Counted from the stretch's first letter, positions 26,660 through 35,148 are shown. The stretch: 64,000 bases of DNA from CAWFXC01 sp963819735 (GCA_963819735.1 CAWFXC010000004.1:461788-525787); one strand, 5' to 3'. Notes: generated from the letters alone by a model not told the origin. A program made the numbers and translations.

Positions 26660-27022
26660 CTACCACCGGGCCACCAAATCCTCAACGCTCACAATTCCGA
26701 CGGGGCGGCCATAGTCGAGGATCACAACACGGCGCGCACCTCGCGCCAGCATGCGAGCGGCTGCCATCTCGACCGGGCTTTCGGGTGTCACACTTGCCGG
26801 CGCTTCCCGCACGGCGTCTTTAACCGCGGTCGAGTCCAACAAATCAGGGGCGACCGCGGCTATATCCCCAGTCGAGACGATGCCAACCAACTTCGCGTCG
26901 TCGAGGACGATTACCTCGTCGACATGTTCGGCGCGCATCCGAGTCGCCGCATCCCGCAACGTCGTCGAGGCAGTAACGACCACTGAACTGGGCTTCATGA
27001 CATCCCGCGCTTGACGAGCCAT
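26660..27022 (-). CDS. CBS-domain pair protein
   Basis: A 120-residue stand-alone Bateman module with two CBS repeats (ASTTLRDAATRMRAEHVDEV..LVGIVSTGDI and SPVEMAAARMLARGARRVVI..PVGIVSVEDL). Such proteins bind adenosyl ligands and are often stress or dormancy proteins. ATG at 27022 follows AAGGGTGACGGC. A SigB-like promoter sits 38 bases upstream. Part of this gene is duplicated about 350 bases upstream (27085-27120). Confidence 0.85.
   Translation of the reverse strand: MARQARDVMKPSSVVVTASTTLRDAATRMRAEHVDEVIVLDDAKLVGIVSTGDIAAVAPDLLDSTAVKDAVREAPASVTPESPVEMAAARMLARGARRVVILDYGRPVGIVSVEDLVARW
26728..26764. repeat. Source copy of a 35-bp duplication inside the CBS gene
   Basis: The stretch ending GCCAGCATGCGAGCGGCTGCC also occurs at 27085-27119 in the same orientation, with a two-base deletion (CGGCGCGCACC versus CGGCGCACC). 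Confidence 0.6.
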
Positions 27023-27059
27023 GCCGTCACCCTTTTCTAGTCCGACCACTCAAGACTCC

Positions 27060-27085
27060 TTACCCTCGACGCGCTCTTCCGCAAC
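27060..27085 (-). promoter_or_regulatory. SigB-like promoter of the CBS gene
   Basis: On the minus strand GTTG, 16 bases, GGGTAA (TTACCC at 27060-27065, CAAC at 27082-27085). One mismatch from GTTT in the -35. It lies 38 bases before the CBS start. Confidence 0.5.
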
Positions 27086-27119
27086 ACGGCGCACCTCGCG
27101 CCAGCATGCGAGCGGCTGC
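27085..27119. repeat. Second copy of the 35-bp CBS-gene duplication
   Basis: Direct repeat of 26728-26764 just upstream of the CBS promoter. It may mark a small tandem duplication or the remains of a second CBS gene. Confidence 0.55.
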
Positions 27120-27132
27120 CGCCGTAGCTCAG

Positions 27133-27348
27133 CTATTTGGCCCCACCCGCGTCTCCCGGCACCCGTTCATGAACGCTGCACCTGTCGGTGCTGTTGTACC
27201 GACTGAGTACGGTTCCGCATTCTTTCTCAGCGCATATCCGCTCCGCGCTCTCACTATCGAGGCGCGTGCTTGACGGCCGGCCGTACGGGCTCACGTCCCG
27301 ACCCGTACTTCCAGCACGGCCAGACAGGTTCCTGCGAGGCGCGGCCAC
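27133..27348 (-). CDS. Small cysteine/histidine-rich protein
   Basis: The C-terminal part reads ICAEKECGTVLSRYN then RCSVHE, a Cys/His pattern (C-x4-C ... C-x2-H) seen in short actinobacterial zinc-binding proteins and regulator tails. The open frame gives 71 residues, but the first 30 (Arg/Ser-rich) may be untranslated; no convincing start or ribosome site was found. Function unknown. Confidence 0.45.
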   Translation of the reverse strand: MAAPRRNLSGRAGSTGRDVSPYGRPSSTRLDSESAERICAEKECGTVLSRYNSTDRCSVHERVPGDAGGAK

Positions 27349-27570
27349 ACCGCCAACATTCCCCCGCTCCGCGATCGTTCACACCTCCGCCTGAGTTACC
27401 GGCCGCGGTGACGGTGAGAGCCCCCGCGCACCTGGGAAGACAGGGGCTCCCACCAGAGCCTCGAAACCACCGTCCACGGCCGGACGCGGCTGACTGATCG
27501 AGGCGATCGGATCCCTTACCCCCGTTGACTCCACCAAAACTGGTTTCGAAAATGTTGGTGGCTTAAGCAG

Positions 27571-27744
27571 TTAGGCCGAATGTTTCTGGATTGGGACTCC
27601 AGCAACAGGAGAGGGGCCTGCGAGTGGGGCGCTTGAGTTGATCGGGTGTCGGTCGTTGTCTTTGGCGCGGCGCCGCTGCGAGATGGCGAAGACGATTGCG
27701 TCGATGACCGCGAGGGCGAGCAGGATGCCTAAACCGATGTACAT
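27571..27744 (-). CDS. 57-residue single-span membrane protein
   Basis: ATG at 27744 preceded by AAGGGGCGTC. The N-terminus MYIGLGILLALAVIDAIVFA is one membrane helix, followed by a basic stop-transfer (SQRRRAKD) and a Pro/Ala-rich tail ending QKHSA. It is one of several tiny membrane proteins in this region. Function unknown. Confidence 0.6.
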   Translation of the reverse strand: MYIGLGILLALAVIDAIVFAISQRRRAKDNDRHPINSSAPLAGPSPVAGVPIQKHSA

Positions 27745-27852
27745 GACGCCCCTTGCAGGCCCGGTCTGCCGAGAACATCCCTGACCGGAACTTCGACTTC
27801 TATGGCATCACCGCGTCAACCTTTAGCCCGAGGGCTTCTTGTTTACGGGCAC

Positions 27853-28080
27853 TGCCTCCCGGATACGACAAGGTCGGCGGATTCTTCTCCGCTCTACAAC
27901 AACTGGCGGGACCCCAACCCTTTGCCCTCCCAACTTTGGGTTGGGGTTTCGTCGCGAACGCGCCGAAACGGCGCAGGAAATTCGGACGAGGCGGTGCGGG
28001 AAAGGGGACGGAGGCCCAGCTGACCGATCCGGCGGAGCAGTCAGGGACCTCCGTCAACGCCTAAGAACCCCCGTGGTTCG
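27853..28080 (+). repeat. Dispersed repeat, copy A
   Basis: About 225 bases that recur, inverted and with roughly 85% identity by eye, at about 47.14-47.36 kb. Conserved blocks include GGATACGACA at the left, ACCCCAACCCTTTGCCC with its complement GGGTTGGGGTTTCGTCGCG (a hairpin), and CAGTCAGGGACCTCCGTCAA near the right. The hairpin stem is conserved while its loop differs between copies. No gene was recognised inside; both strands have short open frames. Confidence 0.65.
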
Positions 28081-28408
28081 GCTCGCTCGCGACGACTGGC
28101 CCGGAGATTCAATCGGTCTCGCCGCTACGTGTATCCGCCGCCGCTGTGAATGCCTCCGTCTTCGCGGCTCCATCGTGGCAATCGCAGCATCCACAGATGA
28201 CAACGATCGGTGTCGTGTGCATCGACCCGCCAACACCGAATCCCCATCAGCCACCTCACGGTCTTCTCGACACTTCTCACGGGACGCCTCTCAGCCTGGC
28301 GTCGGACCGCTGATGATGGCCCCCACACCGCGCCGCGGCGAAGGGCCCTCGGCCCCGACCCCGCGGTGCCGTCGCGGTGTACCACGCTGACCGGCTGCTA
28401 GAGCCGCG

Positions 28409-28732
28409 TCATTGCGGCGCGTCGGTTCCTGCTAACAGATGATCCAGTCCTGAGATTTGGAAGAGGCGCTGGGCCCAGGGTGTGGCGTTGACCACGATCA
28501 AGTGGTCGCCGTTCTGTTCGGCACGCTCAGACGCGTGCGCCAGAAGACCCAGGCCAGTCGCGTCCACGAACGTGAGGTCAGCGAAATCCACAACGATCTC
28601 GCTGTTCGCCTGGCTCAGCGCGTCCGCGAACGCCGGTGCCGTCGCGACGTCCAACTCGCCGCGGAGCCGAACGAACATCCGGTGGCCATGGCGCTCGACA
28701 CCAATCGACAACTGCTCACGATCATCAAGCAT
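28409..28732 (-). CDS. STAS-domain anti-sigma-factor antagonist
   Basis: A 107-residue stand-alone STAS domain: FVRLRGELDVATAPAFADAL, IVVDFADLTFVDATGLGLLA, FQISGLDHLL. The DATG loop has Ala at the position of the SpoIIAA phosphoserine, with Thr next to it. Start at 28732 follows GAGGTGGG. It lies 56 bases downstream of an RsbW-like kinase gene on the same strand, the classical partner-switch arrangement. By family it would bind the anti-sigma kinase and release a sigma factor. Confidence 0.88.
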   Translation of the reverse strand: MLDDREQLSIGVERHGHRMFVRLRGELDVATAPAFADALSQANSEIVVDFADLTFVDATGLGLLAHASERAEQNGDHLIVVNATPWAQRLFQISGLDHLLAGTDAPQ

Positions 28733-28788
28733 GATCCCACCTCGCCGTTTGTTCTCCTCGCTCTCCGCCTGAACGATGGGCTGAAAAT

Positions 28789-29172
28789 TTATGCTCCCTG
28801 CACAGCGTCGGCGCCAGAGGCCGGGACTTCGAACCACACAACCTTCGCGTCTCGGAACGATTCGGCGCCCCAATCGGCTGACAGCTCCTTCACCAAGTGA
28901 AGTCCGCGTCCTCCCTGCGCCGATGGTTCACGCATCGCCAATAACAGCTCCGGTTCACTGTTGATGACTTCGACCCGCACCTTCGTCGCATCGGTGCGTA
29001 GCCGCACACGAAAGTCGCTCTCGGCGTGGAGCACGGCATTGGTGGCCAGTTCGCTCGTCAGCAAACGAACCAGCTCGGCATCGGCGGCTGTATCGGCCAG
29101 CGCATCAACGACAAACGCCCGAGCCCGACCGACGCTCGCCGGATCAACTGGGAAACGTCGCTCGACTTCCAT
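28789..29172 (-). CDS. RsbW-like anti-sigma factor kinase (HATPase_c)
   Basis: A 127-residue GHKL ATPase. The N-box is LLTSELATNAVLHAES and the G-box GGRGLHLVKELSADWG, ending VVWFEVP. It pairs with the STAS gene downstream. ATG at 29172 is chosen from the family N-terminus (MEVERRFPVDPASVGRARAF). In the family it phosphorylates the STAS partner or binds sigma; the cognate sigma factor is not in the window. Confidence 0.88.
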   Translation of the reverse strand: MEVERRFPVDPASVGRARAFVVDALADTAADAELVRLLTSELATNAVLHAESDFRVRLRTDATKVRVEVINSEPELLLAMREPSAQGGRGLHLVKELSADWGAESFRDAKVVWFEVPASGADAVQGA

Positions 29173-29416
29173 CACAACCACCACCCCGGACAAGTTCCCA
29201 ATCCCAGGCCGGTACCAAAAACCCACCTCAGCTTTCCCAGAAGCTCGCAGATCCATGCGCCGAGACTTCGCCCAACCGGAGATGTCAGCCTCAGAGGGAG
29301 AGGACGTGCCTCTTCGTCGACGCTGGCGATTTGCGCCCGATCCTGAGCGCCGCCCGGGCAGTCGTCAACGAAGCCCGGAAGCAGTTGCGGTAGCTCCGTC
29401 ACGAGGTGCCCAGACA

Positions 29417-29761
29417 TCAGTCAGTTCTCCCGACACCCCTGTTTGGATCGTTACGCCGCCGGTCGGCCTGGAGCGCCGCCACCATGTCAATCACCATAGG
29501 ATCGGCTGGTTGCGCGGTCGTTCCGTTCTCGACCGCATCGACACCAACATCGGCACGGTTTTCGACGGGCTGCGTGGTGAGCGCGCGGATCACGGCGAGA
29601 ACCTCTTGCTGGGTGCGCGAATACCGCTGGTGATGGTTTTCGCGGTAGAGGATTTCGCGGCGGCTCAACGTGAGGAGTTCGAACGCGCCCTCCGTTGTGA
29701 TGACGCCGGCGTCTCGGCCGACGAGAAACGCCGCGGGTGATTGGGTGTCAGGCGTCGGCAC
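29417..29761 (-). CDS. Hypothetical protein, possibly regulatory
   Basis: A 114-residue frame starting GTG at 29761. The middle (residues 15-65: AGVITTEGAFELLTLSRREI, RYSRTQQEVLAVIRALTT) looks helical and soluble, and composition is protein-like. I do not recognise the family. The ribosome site (GGGG, 6 bases upstream) is weak. It is separated by about 240 bases from the RsbW-like gene and diverges from the amphipathic protein gene at 29954. Confidence 0.5.
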   Translation of the reverse strand: MPTPDTQSPAAFLVGRDAGVITTEGAFELLTLSRREILYRENHHQRYSRTQQEVLAVIRALTTQPVENRADVGVDAVENGTTAQPADPMVIDMVAALQADRRRNDPNRGVGRTD

Positions 29762-29898
29762 GATGGCCCCAATGGAGTTCTGGCCGACGCCCGCACCATC
29801 CGCATTCGCGTTCGTTTGACGAGCTCGGCGTGAAAGTGTGCCGCGAGCGCCGACGCGGCGCCGTCACGCGGTACCTGCGATCGCTGACGGTGCGTATG

Positions 29899-29922
29899 GT
29901 TTGTCCAGAACGACCCCGGGTA
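29899..29922 (+). promoter_or_regulatory. SigB/SigF-like promoter
   Basis: GTTT at 29899-29902, 15 bases, GGGTAG from 29918. It lies 31 bases upstream of the start at 29954. Confidence 0.6.
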
Positions 29923-29953
29923 GGACACTGCCTCCCACCCAGGAGGCCCACCA

Positions 29954-30295
29954 ATGATTCGAATGCTCATCAGGCTCGTAGTGCTCGCATTCGCGGCGCT
30001 GGGAGCTAAGACGCTGTACGACAAGCTGGCTCCCCACACCGACGAACTCAAGACCACAGGCTCCGACTTCATCGACCGCGCCGGGTCCGCCGCCCGTGAC
30101 GTCGGTACCACCGTCTCCGAAGCCGCCCAGAAGGTTGCGGCCACGGCGAAGGACAGCGCGAGCGACGTAAAGGCCACGGCCCAGCACAAGGCAGCGGAGG
30201 TGAAGGACGCGGCAAGCGATGCAGTCGACAAGGCCTCGAGTCAGCTCGAGCCCGAAACAGCAACCGCAGGGGGCGGCAACTCCCAATCGTCGTAA
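29954..30295 (+). CDS. Membrane-anchored amphipathic-repeat (LEA-like) protein
   Basis: 113 residues. An N-terminal hydrophobic segment (MIRMLIRLVVLAFAALGAKT) is followed by about 75 residues of Ala/Lys/Asp/Ser-rich 11-residue-like helical repeats (DVGTTVSEAAQKVAATAKDS, DVKATAQHKAAEVKDAASDA) like late-embryogenesis-abundant or YtxH-type proteins. AGGAGG precedes the ATG. With its SigB-like promoter it is a probable stress protein. A 40-residue gene with a related N-terminus follows. Confidence 0.75.
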   Translation: MIRMLIRLVVLAFAALGAKTLYDKLAPHTDELKTTGSDFIDRAGSAARDVGTTVSEAAQKVAATAKDSASDVKATAQHKAAEVKDAASDAVDKASSQLEPETATAGGGNSQSS

Positions 30296-30328
30296 CAAGG
30301 CCACCGGATCGCGCCGAGGAGGGCATCC

Positions 30329-30451
30329 ATGAAGAACCTCAAGCGAACTGTCGTCCGCTGGGCGCTGGTCGGTCTCGCGACGATGGGCGCCAAGAAACTC
30401 GCCGAGCGACTCGCCGCGGAGAAGGACGCGACGACGCCCTCGAGTGTCTGA
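30329..30451 (+). CDS. 40-residue single-span protein, paralog of the preceding N-terminus
   Basis: ATG at 30329 after GAGGAGGGC. The segment WALVGLATMGAKKLAERLAA mirrors LVVLAFAALGAKTLYDKLAP of the gene 33 bases upstream, including the G-A-K, so the two share a membrane-anchor ancestor; here the helical repeat tail is lacking. Probably co-transcribed with it. Confidence 0.6.
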   Translation: MKNLKRTVVRWALVGLATMGAKKLAERLAAEKDATTPSSV

Positions 30452-30465
30452 CTCGCAGCGGCGCT

Positions 30466-30620
30466 TCATGCCGCGTCGTCTCGTCCATCCGGTTCGGGCG
30501 TCAAACGTACGGCAGGCGATGCGAAAAGGAGTTCACTGCGTCCGCAGTACGCACAGACCTTGAGTGGTTGTGGCCGTCGAACCGTGCCTCGCGGCAGTAC
30601 ACGTTGCAGTGCGCGCAGAC
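30466..30620 (-). pseudogene. Possible zinc-ribbon protein remnant
   Basis: Two frames joined by one shift give VCAHCNVYCREARFDGHNH then LKVCAYCGRSELLFASP, a two-knuckle C-x2-C zinc ribbon, ending PDGRDDAA at 30466. No start was identified. It lies against the IS3 remnant. Confidence 0.35.
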
Positions 30621-30703
30621 CGGACCTGTCTTCCGACCGGCCCTTCTTGCCACGATGTGCGCGACTGCGAGCTCCAACGCCCAGCGACAATCTGACTCTT
30701 ATC

Positions 30704-31134
30704 GTCGTCACCGATCCGTTTGTCGCCCACGAGATAGTTGAGCTCTCGGTCCAGACTCTCTTCAATTCGGCGATCGCTCGTCGCCGACCTGCTGGCACGG
30801 TGGTGGTTCACTCCGACCGGGGCGGGCAATTTCGATCCCGAGCCTTCCGGGCTGCCCTGAAGGCGAACAAGCTCACGGGATCGATGGCCGCGTCGCTGCT
30901 GCGGCAGACAACCTCGCGATGGAATCGTTCTACGCGCTCTTGCAGAAGAACGTCCTCAACCGTCGGCCGCGCTGGCGAACCCGCGACGAACTCACTTCCG
31001 AGATCATCATCTGGATCGAACACACCTACCACCATCGCCGCCGTCAACGCGCGCTCGGGAAGCTCACCCCCGTCGCCTACGAGCTCACCTTCGTCCCACC
31101 ACCATGCCTCGAAGACAACGAGCGGGCAGCATGA
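30704..31134 (+). pseudogene. IS3-family transposase (orfB) 3' remnant
   Basis: It begins within the integrase core (TLFNSAIARRRPAGTVVVHS, DRGGQFRSRAFRAALK) and needs a frame change near 30895 to continue AMESFYALLQKNVLNRR, LTSEIIIWIEHTYHHRRRQR and ALGKLTPVAYE to the stop at 31134. The N-terminal half, including the first catalytic Asp, is absent. Confidence 0.75.
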
Positions 31135-31172
31135 TCACTCACAACCACCGTCAACCGAACGTGCAGCAGTCC

Positions 31173-31346
31173 AACCTCGTCGAACGATGGTTCGCTGAGC
31201 TCACCACAAAACGGTTGCGCCCGGCACCCATCACTCCGTCCGCGATCTTGTCGCGTCGATCCGCACCTGGATCATCAACAAATCACCGACGAGATCCTCG
31301 ACAGCCTCGCCAATTGCTGCAACCGAATCTCCGACTCGGGCACTAG
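31173..31346 (+). pseudogene. IS630-type transposase C-terminal remnant
   Basis: Frames read NLVERWFAELTTKRLR, then HHSVRDLVASIRTW, then TDEILDSLANCCNRISDSGH, the usual end of an IS630-type transposase with internal deletion and frame changes. It lies 38 bases after the IS3 remnant, so this is a stacked insertion scar. It is not the same protein type as the IS630 at 51-52 kb. Confidence 0.6.
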
Positions 31347-31411
31347 GTGTATTCGGACGGCGTGCACTGCCTGCTCTTCGGGACACATCGCCTAGTTGTA
31401 GTCACGCAAAG

Positions 31412-32935
31412 TCACTCAATCGCTCGTCGGTACGCGTGCCGCGCTTGTTCCCATATCGGTGGCCATTTGTCCCGCAGCGCGCGTCGGTCTGTCGCGAATG
31501 ACTGCGCGAGCGCACCGCACACAAAGGCGGTGGCGACATCACCGATCGCCGTGGCGTTCCGATCGAGCCACTCGGCCGCGATCACAGCGTCTTGGTGGTC
31601 ACCGAGCACGTCTTGGAGTTCGGCGAGGCGCTTCGCGGCCCGGCGAGCGGACTTGTCCAGCAGCGGCGCCATGGCCTCGAGGGCATAACGGGCATGCTTG
31701 GCTCGCTTGCGCGCCTCGTGTAGGTCCGCATCGGTAGGTTGGGGAGGCAGTCGCCGGATCTGTTGACGTAGCCGCTTCCACGGCTTGGCCAGCAACTGCT
31801 CCGCTGCCCGGTCGAGCGATTCCGCCGCGGCGTCCTCGGATTCTCGGAGATGAGGTCGGTGTACGCCCTCGATGAGTCGGTCGAGCAGGGCCGCGTAGCG
31901 CGTCGAGCCCATCGCCGCGAGCAGCGTCTCCAGCGCGTCGGCGCGCTCTGCGTGGATTGCCGAGAATAGGTGTGCTGCCTGGTGCCGCTTCTCGGGCGCG
32001 AGAGCTTCGGAGTGGGTCCGCAATAACTCGGCGAGGACGTCGGCGTCGCGCACGCGACCGAGCAGGGTTCCAATCCAGCGCAGCTCATCGCGTAGAGGTT
32101 CGCTCCATGCGGAATCGAGCACCGGCCTAAGGGTGCGGAGGTCGGCGCGCAGCCGCCGCGTCGCGACTCGCGCCTGATGCACGCCCTCCGGGTCCTCGCC
32201 AGCTCGCACGACTGGATCGTGCAGCACCAACCTTCGAGCACCGTGTAGCAGGCAGGCACGGGCGAGGTCCTCGACCGTGGCGCCCTCACCTAAGGGCGCG
32301 TCAGTCGGCAGGTCTGGCGGCATCTGGGCCGCCTCGCCGAGCACACGACTGACCTTCGAGCGATTCTCGTCAGGCTCTGCGCCGGCATCGCGCAGCCGTT
32401 GCAACACCTTCGCCACCGTCTTTGCCCGCGCATCGTCGGCAACCTCGAACTCCACCTCGTGGAACTGCACTCCTGCGCCGAGCGGCGCCGCCGACACCGA
32501 CCCGGACCCGGCGATGCCGAGCACGTCATCATCGTCGAGCTCCCCGACCAGGCGACCGTGCGCATCGATGAGACGCGCCCGTCGGCGGTGCGTCCGGATC
32601 CGAGCCACCGGCCGCAACCGCTCTGCACGGGTCAGCGCACGCACAAAGCCGGCCGCCGCCTCGGGCGGTTCCTCGCCCTCCTCGCCGCCGAACGACAGCT
32701 CCTCACGAGCGAGTTCCGAACCGGAAGTCACGGGAAGCTTCACCGTCCACCCGTCGTCGGACCGGTAGCGCAGGCTCGCCCCAGCCCTGGTCAAACGCAG
32801 ATCTTCGGTATCGAAGTACACGGCATCCTGGTCGATCGTGTCGATCGACACGTCCCCGAGCCCTTCGAGCAATTTGTCCGGAGGCGGCAAGCCTCGACGA
32901 CCAGCCACGATGAACTTCGCTTCGCGTTCAACCAT
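31412..32935 (-). CDS. CYTH-CHAD domain protein
   Basis: A 507-residue two-domain protein. Residues 1-205 form a CYTH (triphosphate tunnel) domain beginning MVEREAKF, the E-x-E-x-K motif, with TVKLP and RTHRRRARL. Residues 220-500 form a CHAD helical domain with VHQARVATRRLRADLRTL and LHEARKRAKHARYALEAM. CYTH proteins hydrolyse triphosphates; CHAD domains bind polyphosphate, so a polyphosphate-linked role is likely. Start at 32935 is fixed by the CYTH N-terminus. Intact, flanked by transposase scars. Confidence 0.9.
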   Translation of the reverse strand: MVEREAKFIVAGRRGLPPPDKLLEGLGDVSIDTIDQDAVYFDTEDLRLTRAGASLRYRSDDGWTVKLPVTSGSELAREELSFGGEEGEEPPEAAAGFVRALTRAERLRPVARIRTHRRRARLIDAHGRLVGELDDDDVLGIAGSGSVSAAPLGAGVQFHEVEFEVADDARAKTVAKVLQRLRDAGAEPDENRSKVSRVLGEAAQMPPDLPTDAPLGEGATVEDLARACLLHGARRLVLHDPVVRAGEDPEGVHQARVATRRLRADLRTLRPVLDSAWSEPLRDELRWIGTLLGRVRDADVLAELLRTHSEALAPEKRHQAAHLFSAIHAERADALETLLAAMGSTRYAALLDRLIEGVHRPHLRESEDAAAESLDRAAEQLLAKPWKRLRQQIRRLPPQPTDADLHEARKRAKHARYALEAMAPLLDKSARRAAKRLAELQDVLGDHQDAVIAAEWLDRNATAIGDVATAFVCGALAQSFATDRRALRDKWPPIWEQARHAYRRAIE

Positions 32936-33564
32936 GCCCCGTACGTACCCGCGGTGCCTTCCCGGCAATCGTCGTGAAGCCGCCCCGTCACCACCGATGG
33001 GTCACCGCGAACGGCACCCCCGATACAAGAGAACCGAAGTCAACGAGCGAGATCCGGGACGGGTCCTGAATGATGCGCGAGCGCTCGCGCCGAAACCCAC
33101 CCACCACCTGGAGGGGGAGTGCAGCGGCGTTCCACCTCGATCGGCTTTCAGTGCATCATCAGGCATGGCCCCCGTTATCGTCGAGACCTAGTGGCTGAGA
33201 TCGCGTTCATCCCCTCGGAGCTAAATGCTGCGGAAACTGCTTCGGAGCGTGAACGATGAGCGCGTCGCAGCCGCCTCGCACCGCTGCCCTGGGCCGAGTA
33301 ACTCGAACTGTTCGCACGCGACCGGACGGGATGGCTGGAGCCTGAGTGAAGGAAAGGCACCCGCAGAACGTCCTGCGACCGGGCTCTGCGAATCCGCGAA
33401 GCGTAAGGACACTGTGGAGGCTACGCAGCTCGATGTCGCACCCCACTGGCAAGGGGGCGCCGTGGAAGAGCAAAGATCCCTACCGGGCTCTTCTCCGCAG
33501 CGGGCGGAGCGCAGGCACGCGCTCACTGTCAGAGGCGGCGAGTCGGAGGCGGGCCCGTGCCCTC
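32936..33564. other. Non-coding or unrecognised stretch
   Basis: No recognised gene. A plus-strand open frame from 33225 runs into the STAS gene in another frame; its Cys/Arg/Ser-rich translation has no domain I know. The last 30 bases lead into the promoter at 33565. Confidence 0.4.
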
Positions 33565-33593
33565 TTGTTGAGCGCATGGGGAAGTCGTACAAT
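33565..33593 (+). promoter_or_regulatory. Sigma70-type promoter of the STAS gene
   Basis: TTGTTG at 33565-33570, exactly 17 bases, TACAAT at 33588-33593. It lies 65 bases before the GTG start and shares its -35 with the promoter at 25253. Confidence 0.6.
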
Positions 33594-33658
33594 CGTGTCG
33601 CTCAAGCAGTCGGGCGGAGTTGTTTTCCGTGGAGTGAGTTGATCCCTGGGAGGCAGCA

Positions 33659-33973
33659 GTGGCTGACACGCTTGTCTTTCACCTTGCACCCGGCTGGGAC
33701 GGTCCTATCGTCCGGCTGAGCGGAGAAATCGACATGGCGACGGTGGGGTCCGTGCGGGACCACCTGCTTGCCCTTGATGACGTGATCCTCACGTTGGATT
33801 TCTGCGAGGTGACGTTCATGGACTCCAGTGGCGTCAATCTGCTCGTGCAGATGCAACAGCGTTTTCGGGAACGCGGCGGGAAACTGGTGCTGTACGGCCT
33901 CCAGCCGAGCCAGATGCGCGTTCTGTCCGCCGCGGGTTTGGCCGATTTCTTTGACTGCGTGGTACCTGACTGA
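33659..33973 (+). CDS. STAS-domain anti-sigma-factor antagonist
   Basis: A 104-residue STAS protein: PIVRLSGEIDMATVGSVRDH, ILTLDFCEVTFMDSSGVNLL, LSAAGLADFFD. It keeps the classical DSSG phosphorylation loop, unlike most other copies here. GTG at 33659 has GGGAGG 5 bases upstream. It stands alone, with a housekeeping-type promoter upstream. Confidence 0.88.
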   Translation: MADTLVFHLAPGWDGPIVRLSGEIDMATVGSVRDHLLALDDVILTLDFCEVTFMDSSGVNLLVQMQQRFRERGGKLVLYGLQPSQMRVLSAAGLADFFDCVVPD

Positions 33974-34285
33974 TGGTCCAAGAAGAGAGTCCGGCGGGAC
34001 CGCCTCACGCGCAGGCCCGCTCATACGTGGGTCGCGCACGGGCTGGCAACGATGGTCGCGCGGTGGAGCTTGTCGTTGGCAGCCCAGCCTCGAGCATCCC
34101 GAATGGTTCGCGAGGGTCATCGACGGTGTAGAGCGGCCCGCGGTGAAGTGGTCGTCACCCTGTTTGACGATTCCGTTCTGACGTGTCTACTGCTTCGCGA
34201 TTCACTTGACACGGGAGAGTGCTGAGCGCGACAAATTCCGTTGAGTCGCTACCAGGCGCGTTTCTGGAGAGTTCAGGAGGGCGTG

Positions 34286-34426
34286 ATGGATGAGTTGGTG
34301 TATGCGTGCGCGGGTCACGGGACCGTGGTGGTACTCACTCAACGCGAGCTGCTGCTGACACACCCGCCGTCGGAGTGTCCGTGGTGCCAAGGTGCGCTGC
34401 GTGTCGAACTGCGCCGCGGGCCATGA
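34286..34426 (+). CDS. 46-residue putative zinc-binding protein
   Basis: MDELVYACAGHGTVVVLTQR followed by ECPWCQGALRVELRRGP. The Cys/His pair near the N-terminus and C-x2-C could bind one zinc. AGGAGG lies 5 bases before the ATG at 34286. The Hsp20 gene starts 43 bases downstream, so co-transcription is likely. No family recognised. Confidence 0.6.
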   Translation: MDELVYACAGHGTVVVLTQRELLLTHPPSECPWCQGALRVELRRGP

Positions 34427-34469
34427 GTCGCACTTCATGCAAGTTCGTCGCGATAGAGAGGAGCACTTG

Positions 34470-34928
34470 ATGTCGTTCGCAACGTTTGATCCGTTGTCTG
34501 CATTCGATCGGATCGTAGGCCGTTCCGGCTTCGGAGAGTCCGGTACGGGGCGGGCACTCGCGTTGCCGGTTGACGTGTATCAAGACGACGACAAGTTCAT
34601 CGTCGAGATGGATGTGCCCGGCATCTCCCCGGACCAGCTCGAGCTACAAGTTGAACGCAACATGCTTTCCGTCACGGGGGAACGCCCGGCCCGTCACGGC
34701 GCAAAGGTCGTGGTCTGTGAACGGCCGCACGCAAAATTCATGCGTCAGATCGTTCTCGGAGCTGATCTCGATACCGATTCGGTCTCGGCTGACTACGAGA
34801 ACGGTGTCTTGACCGTGACCATACCGATGAGCTCGAAGGCGCGCGCACGCAGAATCGACATCGGTGGTGGCGACTCGCGCACGATCGAGGCCAAGAGCAC
34901 CGAGAGCGCGGAGTCACCCGAGAACTAA
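34470..34928 (+). CDS. Small heat-shock protein (Hsp20/alpha-crystallin)
   Basis: A 152-residue protein. The alpha-crystallin domain spans about residues 30-130: LPVDVYQDDDKFIVEMDVPG, MLSVTGERP, DSVSADYENGVLTVTIPM (the family A-x-x-x-N-G-V-L motif). The disordered tail lacks a clear I-x-I. GAGGAG precedes the ATG at 34470. It acts as an ATP-independent holdase. No HspR-type inverted repeat was found upstream. Confidence 0.92.
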   Translation: MSFATFDPLSAFDRIVGRSGFGESGTGRALALPVDVYQDDDKFIVEMDVPGISPDQLELQVERNMLSVTGERPARHGAKVVVCERPHAKFMRQIVLGADLDTDSVSADYENGVLTVTIPMSSKARARRIDIGGGDSRTIEAKSTESAESPEN

Positions 34929-35124
34929 TGGACCAGTTGACCACTTGAGCTTGACTCAATCAGGCGCTCGACTGGATGGCGGAACGGCTCCAACGGGCCG
35001 CGGCCTCGGATGCGTCATACCGACCGGCGTTGTGACCGGTTCGCGGTGGGTACGCGATGCGGTCTCGCGGTTTCCGTCCGTTGAGACGGGAAACGTCACG
35101 CGGCCGTAGCGGGTTTGGCGGGTT

Positions 35125-35148
35125 GTTTGTGCGATGGGAGTGGGGGTA
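35125..35148 (+). promoter_or_regulatory. SigB/SigF-like promoter
   Basis: GTTT at 35125-35128, 15 bases, GGGTAA from 35144. It lies about 120 bases before the RsbW-like gene. Confidence 0.6.

Noticed and set aside
31181..31194. CGAACGATGGTTCG, a formal LexA-box match
   Set aside because: It lies inside the transposase remnant coding for VERWF and precedes no gene; coincidence is likely.
33225..33719. Plus-strand open frame before and into the STAS gene
   Set aside because: It overlaps the STAS gene and a good promoter in another frame. I considered a group II intron or its ORF, but no domain V or reverse transcriptase motif was seen.
34930..34960. CTTGAG...ACTCAA-like sequence near the Hsp20 gene, as an HspR (HAIR) site
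   Set aside because: Spacing does not fit CTTGAGT-N7-ACTCAAG, and it lies downstream of the gene.
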